DNA of 22,446 bases from the IMG/VR virus record IMGVR_UViG_3300050821_005176, positions 1-22,446 of that record. One strand, written 5' to 3'. The stretch comes from a virus. Below are positions 8,110 through 14,103 of the stretch, one piece after another. Within the stretch, counting starts at the first letter, position 1, and each line of letters starts with the position of its first letter. The position numbers and the translations under genes are program-made. The notes beneath the pieces were generated by a model, which was not told the origin of the DNA, did no database searches, and saw only the letters and a program-made list of their open reading frames with translations.

Positions 8110-8849
8110 GGCTTATGCTCCAGCACATTCCCCATGAGCTGTTGATATTCGACCGCCGCGTCTGTCGCATTAGCTGCGCCTTGCACGCGATCGGCAGCCT
8201 CCTGGGTGTTATTGATCTGGGTATTGTTAGTCACGTTGACAACAGCGCCATCCAACGCGCCCTGCTTCAATGCACCCTTGCCTATGAGATGCACCTTCAG
8301 TGCATCAGGCTTGCTCCACAGTTTGATCTTCGTGACATGCGTCATGATGACTTTGCCCTTCTTCCCGGGAGTCATCTTCGTTTCGACCTCGATCGACTGA
8401 ATAGCTGCCCTAGCATCGGGCGATAACTCAGTAACAGGGATCAAGTTGCCTTTATCATCGAACAGTTCTCTGGGATCGAAGTAGGCAATGCGTCGAGTCT
8501 CCAACCACGAGCGATAAAGCGTGAGCCCCGCTTCCTCCATCGCGACCGCTTCGCGCTCAGCAACAGCAGCAATGATATCGGGGCGACGACGAAGGACATG
8601 ACCTCGAACCGCTAACGTCGAAGGATCACCTTTATGGCCCGCAGCACGAGCGGCAGCAGTTCCTGTTCCTCCTAACACCAGTATATCAACAGCACGTCTC
8701 AGATCAGGAGTCAGCGCAGCATAAGCCCCAGCCTCACCCAGATACTCCTCACTCAAAGGCTTAGTGGTCTCGATAATGTGTTTGGTGAGAGGATGCCTGA
8801 TTTCGTCGCTAGGAGGACGACCCATTCTCTTTTTGGTAGCTGTTTTCAT
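8106..8849 (-). CDS. terS: Terminase small subunit (DNA-recognition component)
   Basis: A 247-aa protein. After a basic Lys/Arg N-terminus with an AT-hook-like GRPP (residues 10-13), residues about 48-90 form a helix-turn-helix including GGTGTAAARAAGHKGD. The central RIAYFDPRELFDDKGNLIPV and SPDARAAIQSIEVE segments, followed by KLWSKPDALKVHLIGKG, are the hallmark order of Terminase_2-type small subunits. The Asn/Gln/Ala-rich tail probably contacts the large subunit. It should form a ring that selects viral DNA and hands it to TerL. It is first of the terminase pair in transcription, and its start overlaps the previous ORF (ATGA). Confidence 0.92.
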   Translation of the reverse strand: MKTATKKRMGRPPSDEIRHPLTKHIIETTKPLSEEYLGEAGAYAALTPDLRRAVDILVLGGTGTAAARAAGHKGDPSTLAVRGHVLRRRPDIIAAVAEREAVAMEEAGLTLYRSWLETRRIAYFDPRELFDDKGNLIPVTELSPDARAAIQSIEVETKMTPGKKGKVIMTHVTKIKLWSKPDALKVHLIGKGALKQGALDGAVVNVTNNTQINNTQEAADRVQGAANATDAAVEYQQLMGNVLEHKP

Positions 8850-9070
8850 TTCCTACAGCCAATACTCAGGATCGAGTGAACCCGGGCGTATTGCCGGGGA
8901 GCCTGATTTTCAAACACCCGCGGTGGGTGCCCGGGACAGCGATGGCGCACGATTGCGTTGAGGCTGCCGCTTGCTCCTTTAGCTGCTGAGGCTGAGAGAG
9001 GGATCGAGGGACAAGCCAGCTTATAGCAGCTTGCAAGCGAAAGCACAAGCATGAGGGGTAATGCGTTCAC
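8846..9070 (-). CDS. Possible 74-aa ORF filling the gap before small terminase (doubtful)
   Basis: A 74-residue frame starting at GTG 9070, which overlaps the preceding stop (GTGA), and ending in the terS start (ATGA). The first 20 residues (MNALPLMLVLSLASCYKLAC) are hydrophobic with an LASC that looks like a lipobox, but there is no positively charged N-region. The remainder is Pro/Arg/Cys-rich and encoded by a GC-rich stretch with strong inverted repeats, unlike neighbouring genes. It could be a real small protein, or an open frame through a structured non-coding or packaging site. Confidence 0.35.
   Translation of the reverse strand: MNALPLMLVLSLASCYKLACPSIPLSASAAKGASGSLNAIVRHRCPGHPPRVFENQAPRQYARVHSILSIGCRK
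8881..8935. repeat. GC-rich nested inverted repeats upstream of small terminase
   Basis: CCCGGGC at 8881-8887 and GCCCGGG at 8929-8935 are a perfect 7-bp inverted repeat. Inside the right arm, CACCC 8915-8919 and GGGTG 8925-8929 form a second hairpin with loop GCGGT, containing the palindrome CCGCGG. A related GCCGGGG lies at 8893-8899. The block is markedly more GC-rich than its surroundings and lies 32 bp from the terS start codon, where cos or pac sites are often found. No function is demonstrated. Confidence 0.55.
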
Positions 9071-9729
9071 ATGATACCTTCAAGGTCAAGATGCTGATGG
9101 CTCTTGTGGATTGTGTTGATAGCTTCCATATACCAACGTTGATACATGTCTTCCAACATCTCAAACTTATCTGCAAGCGAATTACGCCATATCAAAGGAT
9201 CCATGTTCATGAGTTCAGGCAATAACCCAGGTGTCGGAATGAACTCGCGACGATGTGCATCCATTACTAATACCAACGTTGCAAGTTTTGATACATAGTC
9301 GTGAGGCTCACCCACACGCTGCCAGTTAACAGGTCCTACGCCCTTGTATCTCACCACCATAGGCCAGTTCTTTCCTTCCATGATCAGATCTAGTGCTTTC
9401 ATCATCAGTCCGCAATGCAGTTCCTCAAACACTCCCAAGAACCCTGCCAAGCTGTAATACAGTGACAGCTCGGGCATACGCGGCAATCCTTTCATAGCCA
9501 ACGCTAACTCACTATGGGTGTTGGTTGACGGCTTATATACCCGAGTCTGTGTTCCTAAAGCAGTGGGATCAACACTGAGCGCTAACTTCAATTCGCGACG
9601 CAGCTTCAGCTCTTGAGGTGTCAGCTTGCGCTTCTTGGCTTTACCCTTCGTGTTGAGAGAGGCTCCGGCAACATAACGAAGATCTATGCCCCGGGCGTTG
9701 ACGAGATTGACAAAGGCTTCAATGAGCAT
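9067..9729 (-). CDS. Unknown 220-aa phage protein
   Basis: A 220-aa protein. A basic linker (KGKAKKRKLTPQELKLRREL, about residues 28-47) is followed by a helical domain with conserved-looking aromatic and acidic positions (LYYSLAGFLGVFEELHCG about 90-107; GKNWPMVVRYKGVGPVNW about 118-135). No nuclease, helicase or transferase motif is seen. Only a poor SD precedes ATG 9729. It stands between small genes and the terminase, so a packaging-related or early regulatory role is possible. I do not recognise it. Confidence 0.7.
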   Translation of the reverse strand: MLIEAFVNLVNARGIDLRYVAGASLNTKGKAKKRKLTPQELKLRRELKLALSVDPTALGTQTRVYKPSTNTHSELALAMKGLPRMPELSLYYSLAGFLGVFEELHCGLMMKALDLIMEGKNWPMVVRYKGVGPVNWQRVGEPHDYVSKLATLVLVMDAHRREFIPTPGLLPELMNMDPLIWRNSLADKFEMLEDMYQRWYMEAINTIHKSHQHLDLEGIM

Positions 9730-9735
9730 GTTGGT

Positions 9736-9852
9736 TTAGGTATGGCCAGGGGGGAGGACGAGCATGTATCCCTCCCCCCTGCGCTCCCACGTCATGCTCG
9801 ACGTTTCGCGCGCACCTAGGATGCGCGACACGAGCGACCATTCTGTGCTCAT
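9736..9852 (-). CDS. 38-aa coupled small ORF
   Basis: A 38-residue frame beginning MSTEWSLVSRILGARETSSM and ending LPPGHT. Its ATG 9852 overlaps the previous stop (ATGA), and it ends seven bases before the 220-aa gene. It explains most of an otherwise empty 119-bp gap. A purine run (AGGGGGGAGGGA) within the 3' half could also act as an SD for internal or downstream initiation. Function unknown. Confidence 0.45.
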   Translation of the reverse strand: MSTEWSLVSRILGARETSSMTWERRGEGYMLVLPPGHT

Positions 9853-10103
9853 CCGATAACCTCCCCGTTGGGGCCTATACGTTCACGCTCAATCCAACAA
9901 TCATGACTCAAAGAAACAAAAGGCTCGTTCGCGTGAGGCTCCCAGTAGATGAATCTCAAGGGTCCGCCTTCCACGGTCACCATCGCTGAGGGATGAACTT
10001 TCGAAAGTGCAGCTATCAGCTCCTCAGCAGTGATCCACGGAGACACTTTATGGAGCTGTGATACATCCCACTGAGTTCTATCATCCAACACTACAGCGGT
10101 CAT
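9849..10103 (-). CDS. Small unknown phage protein
   Basis: An 84-aa acidic protein (ITAEELIAALSKVHPSAMVTVEGG, central region in the usual helix-then-strand order, about residues 24-47; FIYWEPHANEPFV about 51-63). The pattern of a helix followed by MVTVEGGPLRFIYWEP resembles small phage beta-sheet proteins of unknown role. It begins at ATG 10103 overlapping the previous gene (ATGA) and is followed by a similar overlap. No motifs for catalysis or metal binding. Confidence 0.65.
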   Translation of the reverse strand: MTAVVLDDRTQWDVSQLHKVSPWITAEELIAALSKVHPSAMVTVEGGPLRFIYWEPHANEPFVSLSHDCWIERERIGPNGEVIG

Positions 10104-10306
10104 GAATTCCTCATCCGCCGCACTTCGGCGCGCAACGAAAGAATCTCAGCAATCGCACGACGTAACAGAGCGGCGGCTGGTGTGTTGGGAGCAGCATCTT
10201 GAATAACATAAAGGTCTCTGACGAAATCTCCTGGAGGCAGATCCTGCGCCATTCGTGTCAGTTGTTGGACTTGATCGTTGGTTGGTTCGAAACTAACATC
10301 TGACAT
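10100..10306 (-). CDS. Small helical protein, function unknown
   Basis: A 68-aa protein, predicted almost wholly helical (TNDQVQQLTRMAQDLPPGDF, then AALLRRAIAEILSLRAEVRR). The C-terminal 25 residues look amphipathic and could form a coiled coil. ATG 10306 has a good AAGGAA seven bases upstream. It is the first protein gene after the tRNA in the leftward direction, which suggests that initiation restarts here after tRNA processing from the transcript. Confidence 0.65.
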   Translation of the reverse strand: MSDVSFEPTNDQVQQLTRMAQDLPPGDFVRDLYVIQDAAPNTPAAALLRRAIAEILSLRAEVRRMRNS

Positions 10307-10329
10307 TGTTAACTTTCCTTACACGAAGT

Positions 10330-10405
10330 TGGTTCGGTCGGAGAGAATCGAACTCCCGTATTCGCTAATGTTTGCAGCGATGCTCTACCATTGAGCTACG
10401 ACCGA
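10330..10405 (-). tRNA. tRNA with encoded CCA and an irregular anticodon arm (identity uncertain)
   Basis: Read on the minus strand, the gene has a perfect 7-bp acceptor stem (TCGGTCG at 10405-10399 with CGACCGA at 10340-10334), discriminator A and encoded CCA (10332-10330). The D arm is GCTC-AATGGTA-GAGC and the T arm is GGGAG-TTCGATT-CTCTC. The anticodon arm is odd: TCGCT pairs with AGCGA around a nine-base GCAAACATT. Alternatively a closing G-T pair gives a seven-base loop CAAACAT with no U at position 33. The natural reading frame of CTGCAAA suggests Cys (GCA), while the centred loop would be AAC (Val). It is embedded in the leftward operon between deformylase and a 68-aa gene. Confidence 0.85.
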
Positions 10406-10411
10406 CATCGA

Positions 10412-10894
10412 TCATCTGACAGCCAGAGAAGTAACAACCCCCTGTACGCTGATTGCTCTTTCAAACATCAACATACCATTCAAGTGATCAATCTCGTGAT
10501 GAATACACGCTGCGATCAATCCTGAGAATTTCTGTTTACGCTCCACGAGCGTGTGCGTTACCCAAGTTACTGTGATGCACTTCGGTCTCCTCGTCGTGTA
10601 GTACTCCTTACCTCCCCCCACACTCATGCACCCGTCCTCCACTCTCTGCTGCCCACTCTCCTTGACAATCACAGGATTGATCATCACGTACGTATCACTG
10701 CGACTGGGTGTAACATCAACCACAATAATCCTTTCCTCGATTCCTATCTGGGGTGCAGCTAATCCTATGCATCCAGAATAGGCTTCAAAGGTATCACACA
10801 GATCTGTGACCGTTCCTAACAAAGATATGACGACCACCTCCTTCGATCGGAGCTTGAGTCTGGGATTAGGAAACTGAAGTATCTCACGTTGCAT
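10412..10894 (-). CDS. def: Peptide deformylase
   Basis: A 160-aa enzyme, a normal deformylase length. All three family motifs are present: GCIGLAAPQ (residues 41-49, GxGLAAPQ class), EDGCMS (about 87-92, the EGCLS-type metal-binding Cys) and HEIDHLNG (133-140, the HExxH metal site). It removes the formyl group from N-terminal Met of nascent proteins. The frame is open upstream to a GTG at 10981, but ATG 10894 has a strong AGGAGT four to five bases away and aligns with the family start, so the shorter form is chosen. It is first in the leftward operon, beside a tRNA, consistent with a phage boost to translation. The inserted D in motif 2 (E-D-G-C) is a small variation. Confidence 0.93.
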   Translation of the reverse strand: MQREILQFPNPRLKLRSKEVVVISLLGTVTDLCDTFEAYSGCIGLAAPQIGIEERIIVVDVTPSRSDTYVMINPVIVKESGQQRVEDGCMSVGGGKEYYTTRRPKCITVTWVTHTLVERKQKFSGLIAACIHHEIDHLNGMLMFERAISVQGVVTSLAVR

Positions 10895-11005
10895 CGAGAC
10901 TCCTAACTTCGTGACAAGCGAAGCAGTGACAGGGCTGCATGCTGATGCCTCCTTAAGACAGGTGTCAATCGCGATCTGCACACCCTCTCGAAGCTCTCGC
11001 CCTAT

Positions 11006-11109
11006 TACGTGTACGAGAGACGAAAAATTTCATTTTCCACTCACATCACCTTACGTGCGACCCTAGAGGCTAGAAATTGATTTTTTCACTCTTGGCTCTC
11101 GTACACGTA
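11006..11109. repeat. 14-bp perfect inverted repeat, arms 77 nt apart internally
   Basis: TACGTGTACGAGAG at 11006-11019 is the exact reverse complement of CTCTCGTACACGTA at 11096-11109. The spacing (about 90 bp centre to centre, between eight and nine helical turns) and the divergent promoter location suit a pair of operators bound by the same regulator in opposite orientations. The MerR-like protein encoded just downstream is one candidate binder. Confidence 0.75.
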
Positions 11110-11289
11110 TAGCTAGAACAAGCACTTGCGAAGCTTGACAGTTCTAGCCCCGAGCGCTCGCACCTGTCATAGAGTCCCTAGACCCTCAAGCAAAATCAAT
11201 GCTCTAGCCTCTCTAGCCCCTACCTTTGCATACCAACACGAAAATAGACGATTCATCAGTTACAGCCCTGATAACAGCCTAGAACCTAG
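11063..11289. repeat. Cluster of nine CTAG-centred sites
   Basis: CTAG starts at 11063, 11070, 11113, 11144, 11178, 11204, 11213, 11279 and 11286. Many share a longer core resembling GGCTAGA or its complement (for example GGCTAGAAA, GGGCTAGAAC, GAGGCTAGAGC), in both orientations. Nine tetramers in 227 bp is about ten times chance expectation, and CTAG is usually scarce in bacterial and phage DNA. Possible iteron-like or operator sites. Confidence 0.65.
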
Positions 11290-11302
11290 AATAATGAATT
11301 AG

Positions 11303-11331
11303 TTGACGACCATAAATTAGACGAGTAGCGT
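11303..11331 (+). promoter_or_regulatory. Weak candidate sigma70 promoter for the early operon
   Basis: TTGACG (11303-11308) is a good -35 element; 17 bases later TAGCGT (11326-11331) is only a partial -10. Transcription would begin near 11338 and give a leader of about 55 nt before the ATG at 11393. This placement also argues against the GTG 11330 start. Confidence 0.3.
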
Positions 11332-11392
11332 GTTTAACCCCGAACTGCTCAGCTCACTGTCACTCTCTGCTTCCCCCCAAGGACACCCCTCT

Positions 11393-11614
11393 ATGACTGA
11401 ATATCTTGACACTGTAGGAGTGCTCGCGCGGGCTGCTAGCGTGACTAAACAGACTGTCCTCAACTATGCGAATGCGGGGCTTCTGGAATACGTTCTGACG
11501 AGCGACGGGCGACGACTTTTCAAGACAGGTCAGGTTGAGAAGATCCGACAGATCTACGCCTCCAACGTCAAGCGTCGGGGCAATCGACGTGAGCGCATGA
11601 GTGTGAATTCATGA
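11393..11614 (+). CDS. Small MerR-like helix-turn-helix protein
   Basis: A 73-aa DNA-binding protein. Residues 4-50 (VGVLARAASVTKQTVLNYAN, then GLLEYVLTSDGRRLFKTGQV) have the winged-helix pattern of MerR/excisionase-type domains: HTH, an aromatic turn, then a wing with the RRLF strand. The rest is a basic Arg-rich tail. The start at ATG 11393 has AAGGA nine bases upstream; the longer GTG 11330 form adds only a Ser/Leu-rich stretch without SD. It lacks an effector domain, so it is a pure DNA binder and probably the early regulator of the divergent region. The stop overlaps the helicase start (ATGA). Confidence 0.8.
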   Translation: MTEYLDTVGVLARAASVTKQTVLNYANAGLLEYVLTSDGRRLFKTGQVEKIRQIYASNVKRRGNRRERMSVNS

Positions 11615-13221
11615 GCCTCGATGTGCGTCGGGACTACGTGCCTCAGTCCCCGCCTTTCGAGCATCAATGGGAAGCATTAGAGCAGAGTATCAGCAAGAAG
11701 GCCTTTGCTTTCTTGATGGATCCGGGCCTAGGCAAGACTAAGACCACCTACGACACGGGCGCGATTCTTTTTGAGCGCGGTCATATACGCGCGATCTTCA
11801 TACTGGCTCCCAATGATGTGCACAGTCAGTGGATCGATGAGCAGTTGCCTTTGCACCTGCCTCATCGCATTCGTGCGCGTACGCTCGTATGGCGCAGCTC
11901 GAATGCTCGCGTGTTACGTGAATCGAAAGAGCTGCTGAAGCCTTTACCCGATCGTCTTGTGGTCGTTGCCATGAACAGTGATGCGATTGCCACGAAGCGC
12001 GGTAAAGCGTTTGCGAAGAAATTGCTGACAACCTACCCCACTCTATTCGTACTGGATGAATCTCATGAGTTCAAGAATCCCAACGCCTCCCGAACTCGCG
12101 CAGTACTACATCTATCTCATGACTCGTTCGCACGTCGCATTCTTACCGGTACTTTTACCGATGGTAACCCTTTCGACATCTACGCGCAGTTCAACTTTCT
12201 CAATCCCAGAATCCTCGACTGTGATTCCTTCCTCGCCTTCAAGCGTCGCTACGCCGTCATGGAGCAAGAGTTCACACGCATTATCGACAAGCGCACCGGA
12301 AAGCAGCGCCTTGTTCAGTATGAAAGCGTCCAAGAGTATCGACGCCTCGAAGAGCTGAACGCACGCCTCGCGCCCTTCGTCTATCGTCGTCGTAAAGAAG
12401 ACTGCGCAGACTTGCCCCCCAAGACCTATGTGCGTGTCCCTACGCACCTGTCTGAAAAGCAGAAGATCGTTTACCATGAGCTGTTGGAAACAGGACTGGT
12501 GCTGTTGAAACAAAGCGAGGAAGGAAAGCGGGGCATACAAGTGCAGAAGTTAGAGGAGCTTACCGACGAAGATCTAGCAGACCGAATACAATCTGCTAAA
12601 GATCGCGTCAGTTTTCAGATCAAACTGACCTTGTTTCTTAAGCTGCAGCAGTGCGTAGCAGGTTATCTCAAGACTGATGAGGGCAAGGAGATCTGGATCG
12701 ACGGGGAGGACTACACGAAATGCCCCCGTATCGCGACGACTGTTGAATATGTCCGTTCGATGCTGGCGAGTACGCGAGGCAAGATCATAGTCTGGTGCAA
12801 CTTCAGGCGACCTCTGCGCGCATTGTCAGATGTTCTGCATGAGCAGGATGTAGGACACGTCATGATAGACGGAACCGTTACGGGTGCTGTGCGCACTGAA
12901 GCGATACGAGTGTTCAAGGACTCATCCTCCGACATTCGCGTCATGCTCGCGCACCCCAAGACGATGGGCACGGGACAGAATCTCGCGGTTGCTCAGACCG
13001 TCATCTATTACACCCGCAGTCTGTCCTTCATACAACGTCGTCAGAGTGAGGATCGTGTACATCGTATAGGGCAGACAGGCTCGGTGATCATCGCAGACAT
13101 GATGGCGACTGATGCGCCCTCAGACTGCATCGAACTCGCACTGCTCAAAGAGAAGGAGGCTATGGCGGACAGACTGCAGACTTTCAATTCAGAGCGACTG
13201 GCGGAAATGCTGACACTGTAG
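11611..13221 (+). CDS. SNF2-family DEAD/H-box ATPase (superfamily 2 helicase)
   Basis: A 536-aa protein with the two RecA-like lobes of SNF2 enzymes. Visible motifs are Q-type HQWEALE (residues 18-24), Walker A MDPGLGKTK (36-44), the DESH form of motif II (LDESHEFKN about 148-156), motif III LTGT (178-181), IVWCNFRRPL and the closing motifs V-VI with GTGQNL and RRQSEDRVHRIGQ. The RIGQ box is typical of SNF2 and related phage helicases. It should translocate on duplex DNA and remodel protein-DNA or fork structures, in replication, recombination or transcription. There are no accessory chromatin domains. ATGA overlap with the MerR-like gene implies co-translation. Confidence 0.93.
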   Translation: MSLDVRRDYVPQSPPFEHQWEALEQSISKKAFAFLMDPGLGKTKTTYDTGAILFERGHIRAIFILAPNDVHSQWIDEQLPLHLPHRIRARTLVWRSSNARVLRESKELLKPLPDRLVVVAMNSDAIATKRGKAFAKKLLTTYPTLFVLDESHEFKNPNASRTRAVLHLSHDSFARRILTGTFTDGNPFDIYAQFNFLNPRILDCDSFLAFKRRYAVMEQEFTRIIDKRTGKQRLVQYESVQEYRRLEELNARLAPFVYRRRKEDCADLPPKTYVRVPTHLSEKQKIVYHELLETGLVLLKQSEEGKRGIQVQKLEELTDEDLADRIQSAKDRVSFQIKLTLFLKLQQCVAGYLKTDEGKEIWIDGEDYTKCPRIATTVEYVRSMLASTRGKIIVWCNFRRPLRALSDVLHEQDVGHVMIDGTVTGAVRTEAIRVFKDSSSDIRVMLAHPKTMGTGQNLAVAQTVIYYTRSLSFIQRRQSEDRVHRIGQTGSVIIADMMATDAPSDCIELALLKEKEAMADRLQTFNSERLAEMLTL

Positions 13222-13229
13222 GAGAAGGA
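13220..13229 (+). promoter_or_regulatory. Extended SD AGGAGAAGGA before csrA-like gene
   Basis: The ten-base motif ends one base before ATG 13231. AGGAG is the SD proper; the additional AAGGA supplies a second GGA triplet. It is the first of five identical copies in the right half and lies in front of the CsrA homologue itself, so autoregulation is conceivable. Confidence 0.7.
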
Positions 13230-13230
13230 C

Positions 13231-13503
13231 ATGCTGATGCTGACACGTAACAAAGGAGAATCTATTGATATCATTGATTCCAACACACAGGAACTGTTGT
13301 GCACGATCACACTGCTGCAGATCATAACCAAAGATCGAGCACGTCTCGGGTTCGATGCCCCCAAGCACATCAGTATTGTGCGGGACAATGCCGTCAGGGT
13401 ACTCGATAGGCGCAGACCGGAGGAAAAACTGGGGGGAGGGGATGTGGGTTGCAAGGCTCACGAGGTTACCGATTGTGTTATTTGTAGAGGAGAAGGAACA
13501 TGA
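13231..13503 (+). CDS. csrA: CsrA/RsmA-family RNA-binding protein with a C-terminal extension
   Basis: A 90-aa protein. Residues 1-55 match CsrA in order: MLMLTRNKGESIDI (beta 1-2, with Leu4/Thr5/Arg6), a slightly longer turn, ARLGFDAPKHISIVRD (beta 3-5 with the GxxAPKxxxxxR core including the RNA-contact Arg) and a C-terminal helix start. CsrA dimers bind GGA in mRNA leaders and block or open ribosome sites. Beyond the usual ~60 residues is an extra tail with C-x(5)-H and CVIC, a possible zinc site, absent from host CsrA. SD AGGAGAAGGA is immediately upstream. It lies ten bases after the helicase gene in the early operon. Probably retunes host or phage translation. Confidence 0.88.
   Translation: MLMLTRNKGESIDIIDSNTQELLCTITLLQIITKDRARLGFDAPKHISIVRDNAVRVLDRRRPEEKLGGGDVGCKAHEVTDCVICRGEGT
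13488..13497 (+). promoter_or_regulatory. Extended SD AGGAGAAGGA before the membrane-protein gene
   Basis: Second copy of the ten-base motif, two bases before ATG 13500. It lies inside the 3' end of the csrA-like coding region, so the leader is translated and any CsrA binding would have to compete with elongating ribosomes. Confidence 0.7.
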
Positions 13504-13721
13504 TTCATGCTGATAAACGACCGATGATGCACTGGATCATTCTGATCAGTGTTGCTGTGCTGTTAGGATCTTTAGTGGGGATCATATTGCCCCAGGAGAA
13601 TAAAGACAGAAATGAATTCATGACAGACTGCCTCAAACATGAGCCGTGGTACTCATGCAGTCTCAAATGGAAGCAGATGCACCCCGATCCTGTCGTGGTC
13701 GTCGCTCCCTTCAACAAGTAA
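13500..13721 (+). CDS. Small single-pass inner-membrane protein
   Basis: A 73-aa protein with one strong transmembrane helix at about residues 11-30 (WIILISVAVLLGSLVGIILP). A positively charged N-terminus (HADKRP) predicts N-in, C-out topology. The periplasmic C-terminal part has two cysteines (DCLKHEPWYSC, nine residues between them), likely a disulfide. Similar short TM proteins with an FxxDC...C tail occur in phage early regions, often without known role. The start overlaps the csrA-like stop (ATGA). It is not a convincing holin because it has a single TM and is not near a lysin. Confidence 0.7.
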   Translation: MIHADKRPMMHWIILISVAVLLGSLVGIILPQENKDRNEFMTDCLKHEPWYSCSLKWKQMHPDPVVVVAPFNK

Positions 13722-13731
13722 AGGAGAAGGA
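13722..13731 (+). promoter_or_regulatory. Extended SD AGGAGAAGGA before the 65-aa gene
   Basis: Third copy, two bases before ATG 13734, in the 12-bp gap after the membrane-protein stop. Identical in sequence to the copy before the csrA-like gene. Confidence 0.7.
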
Positions 13732-13733
13732 TA

Positions 13734-13931
13734 ATGGCATTCAGTCGTAAGATCGTAGCGACCGACGTGTACGAAGGGAGACGTATCACGGTACGCTACA
13801 TGGGTCCTGATCTGTTGTGTGAAGTAGAAGGGATCGAACTAGCGGGGTTCTATCTCAACACAGAAGGAGCGTATGGGGCTGCGCATCGGTACATCGATGC
13901 GGAGATCAAGGAGGAAAAGCGTCATGAATAA
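13734..13931 (+). CDS. Small unknown phage protein
   Basis: A 65-aa protein predicted to be an alpha/beta mini-domain: three strands (RKIVATDVYEGRRITVRYMG, then LLCEVEGIELAGFYL) followed by a helix (AYGAAHRYIDAEIKEEKR). No named family is recognised. Strong SD AGGAGAAGGA. Its last eight bases overlap the next gene (ATGAATAA). Early-operon placement suggests a small host-modifying or accessory factor. Confidence 0.65.
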   Translation: MAFSRKIVATDVYEGRRITVRYMGPDLLCEVEGIELAGFYLNTEGAYGAAHRYIDAEIKEEKRHE

Positions 13932-14103
13932 GATTGTTCTCGAAGCCCAGTTGAAACGACTACAGAGTGACCTCAGAGATACAGAGGATCCTGTATTGTT
14001 GGTCAAGTATCCTCATCTGAGTAGTCCTACACTCAGGCAACAGATCAGTGAGGATATCGCACGAGCCGAGGCGGAACTGAACAGTGAGGTGAAACATGGC
14101 TAA
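13924..14103 (+). CDS. Small coiled-coil protein, function unknown
   Basis: A 59-aa helical protein (IVLEAQLKRLQSDLRDTEDP, then LRQQISEDIARAEAELNSEV). Heptad-like leucines suggest dimerisation through a coiled coil. The frame can extend upstream to 13873 but AGGAGG eight to twelve bases before ATG 13924 fixes the start. It overlaps the previous gene by eight bases and the next by eight. Confidence 0.65.
   Translation: MNKIVLEAQLKRLQSDLRDTEDPVLLVKYPHLSSPTLRQQISEDIARAEAELNSEVKHG

Larger units (their letters stand above)
10895..11392. other. Divergent intergenic control region, possible origin
   Basis: About 500 bp between the leftward deformylase operon and the rightward replication operon hold no convincing gene on either strand. 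Both transcription units must start here. The region contains a 14-bp inverted repeat, nine CTAG tetramers, an AT-rich patch (11,074-11,087) and a short T run. Frames that extend into it (GTG 10981 leftward, GTG 11330 rightward) lack ribosome-binding sites. An early promoter/operator region is nearly certain in general terms; a replication origin is a possibility only. Confidence 0.7.

Noticed and set aside
8866-9048. Nested Rz/Rz1-like pair in two frames before terS
   Set aside because: The inner frame has no membrane helix or signal, and the outer one lacks a charged N-region; no lysin or holin is nearby.
10895-10981. Longer deformylase from GTG 10981
   Set aside because: No SD there; ATG 10894 has AGGAGT and gives the family-standard N-terminus.
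12674-12681. Second CTGATGAG (hammerhead box), also at 19347-19354
   Set aside because: Neither is followed by a stem II hairpin and GAAA; both are within coding sequence.
13041-13454. 137-aa minus-strand Ser-rich ORF
   Set aside because: Antisense to the helicase end and csrA-like gene; low-complexity shadow.
13500-13721. Holin
   Set aside because: Single TM, a long Cys-containing periplasmic tail and no lysis neighbours.
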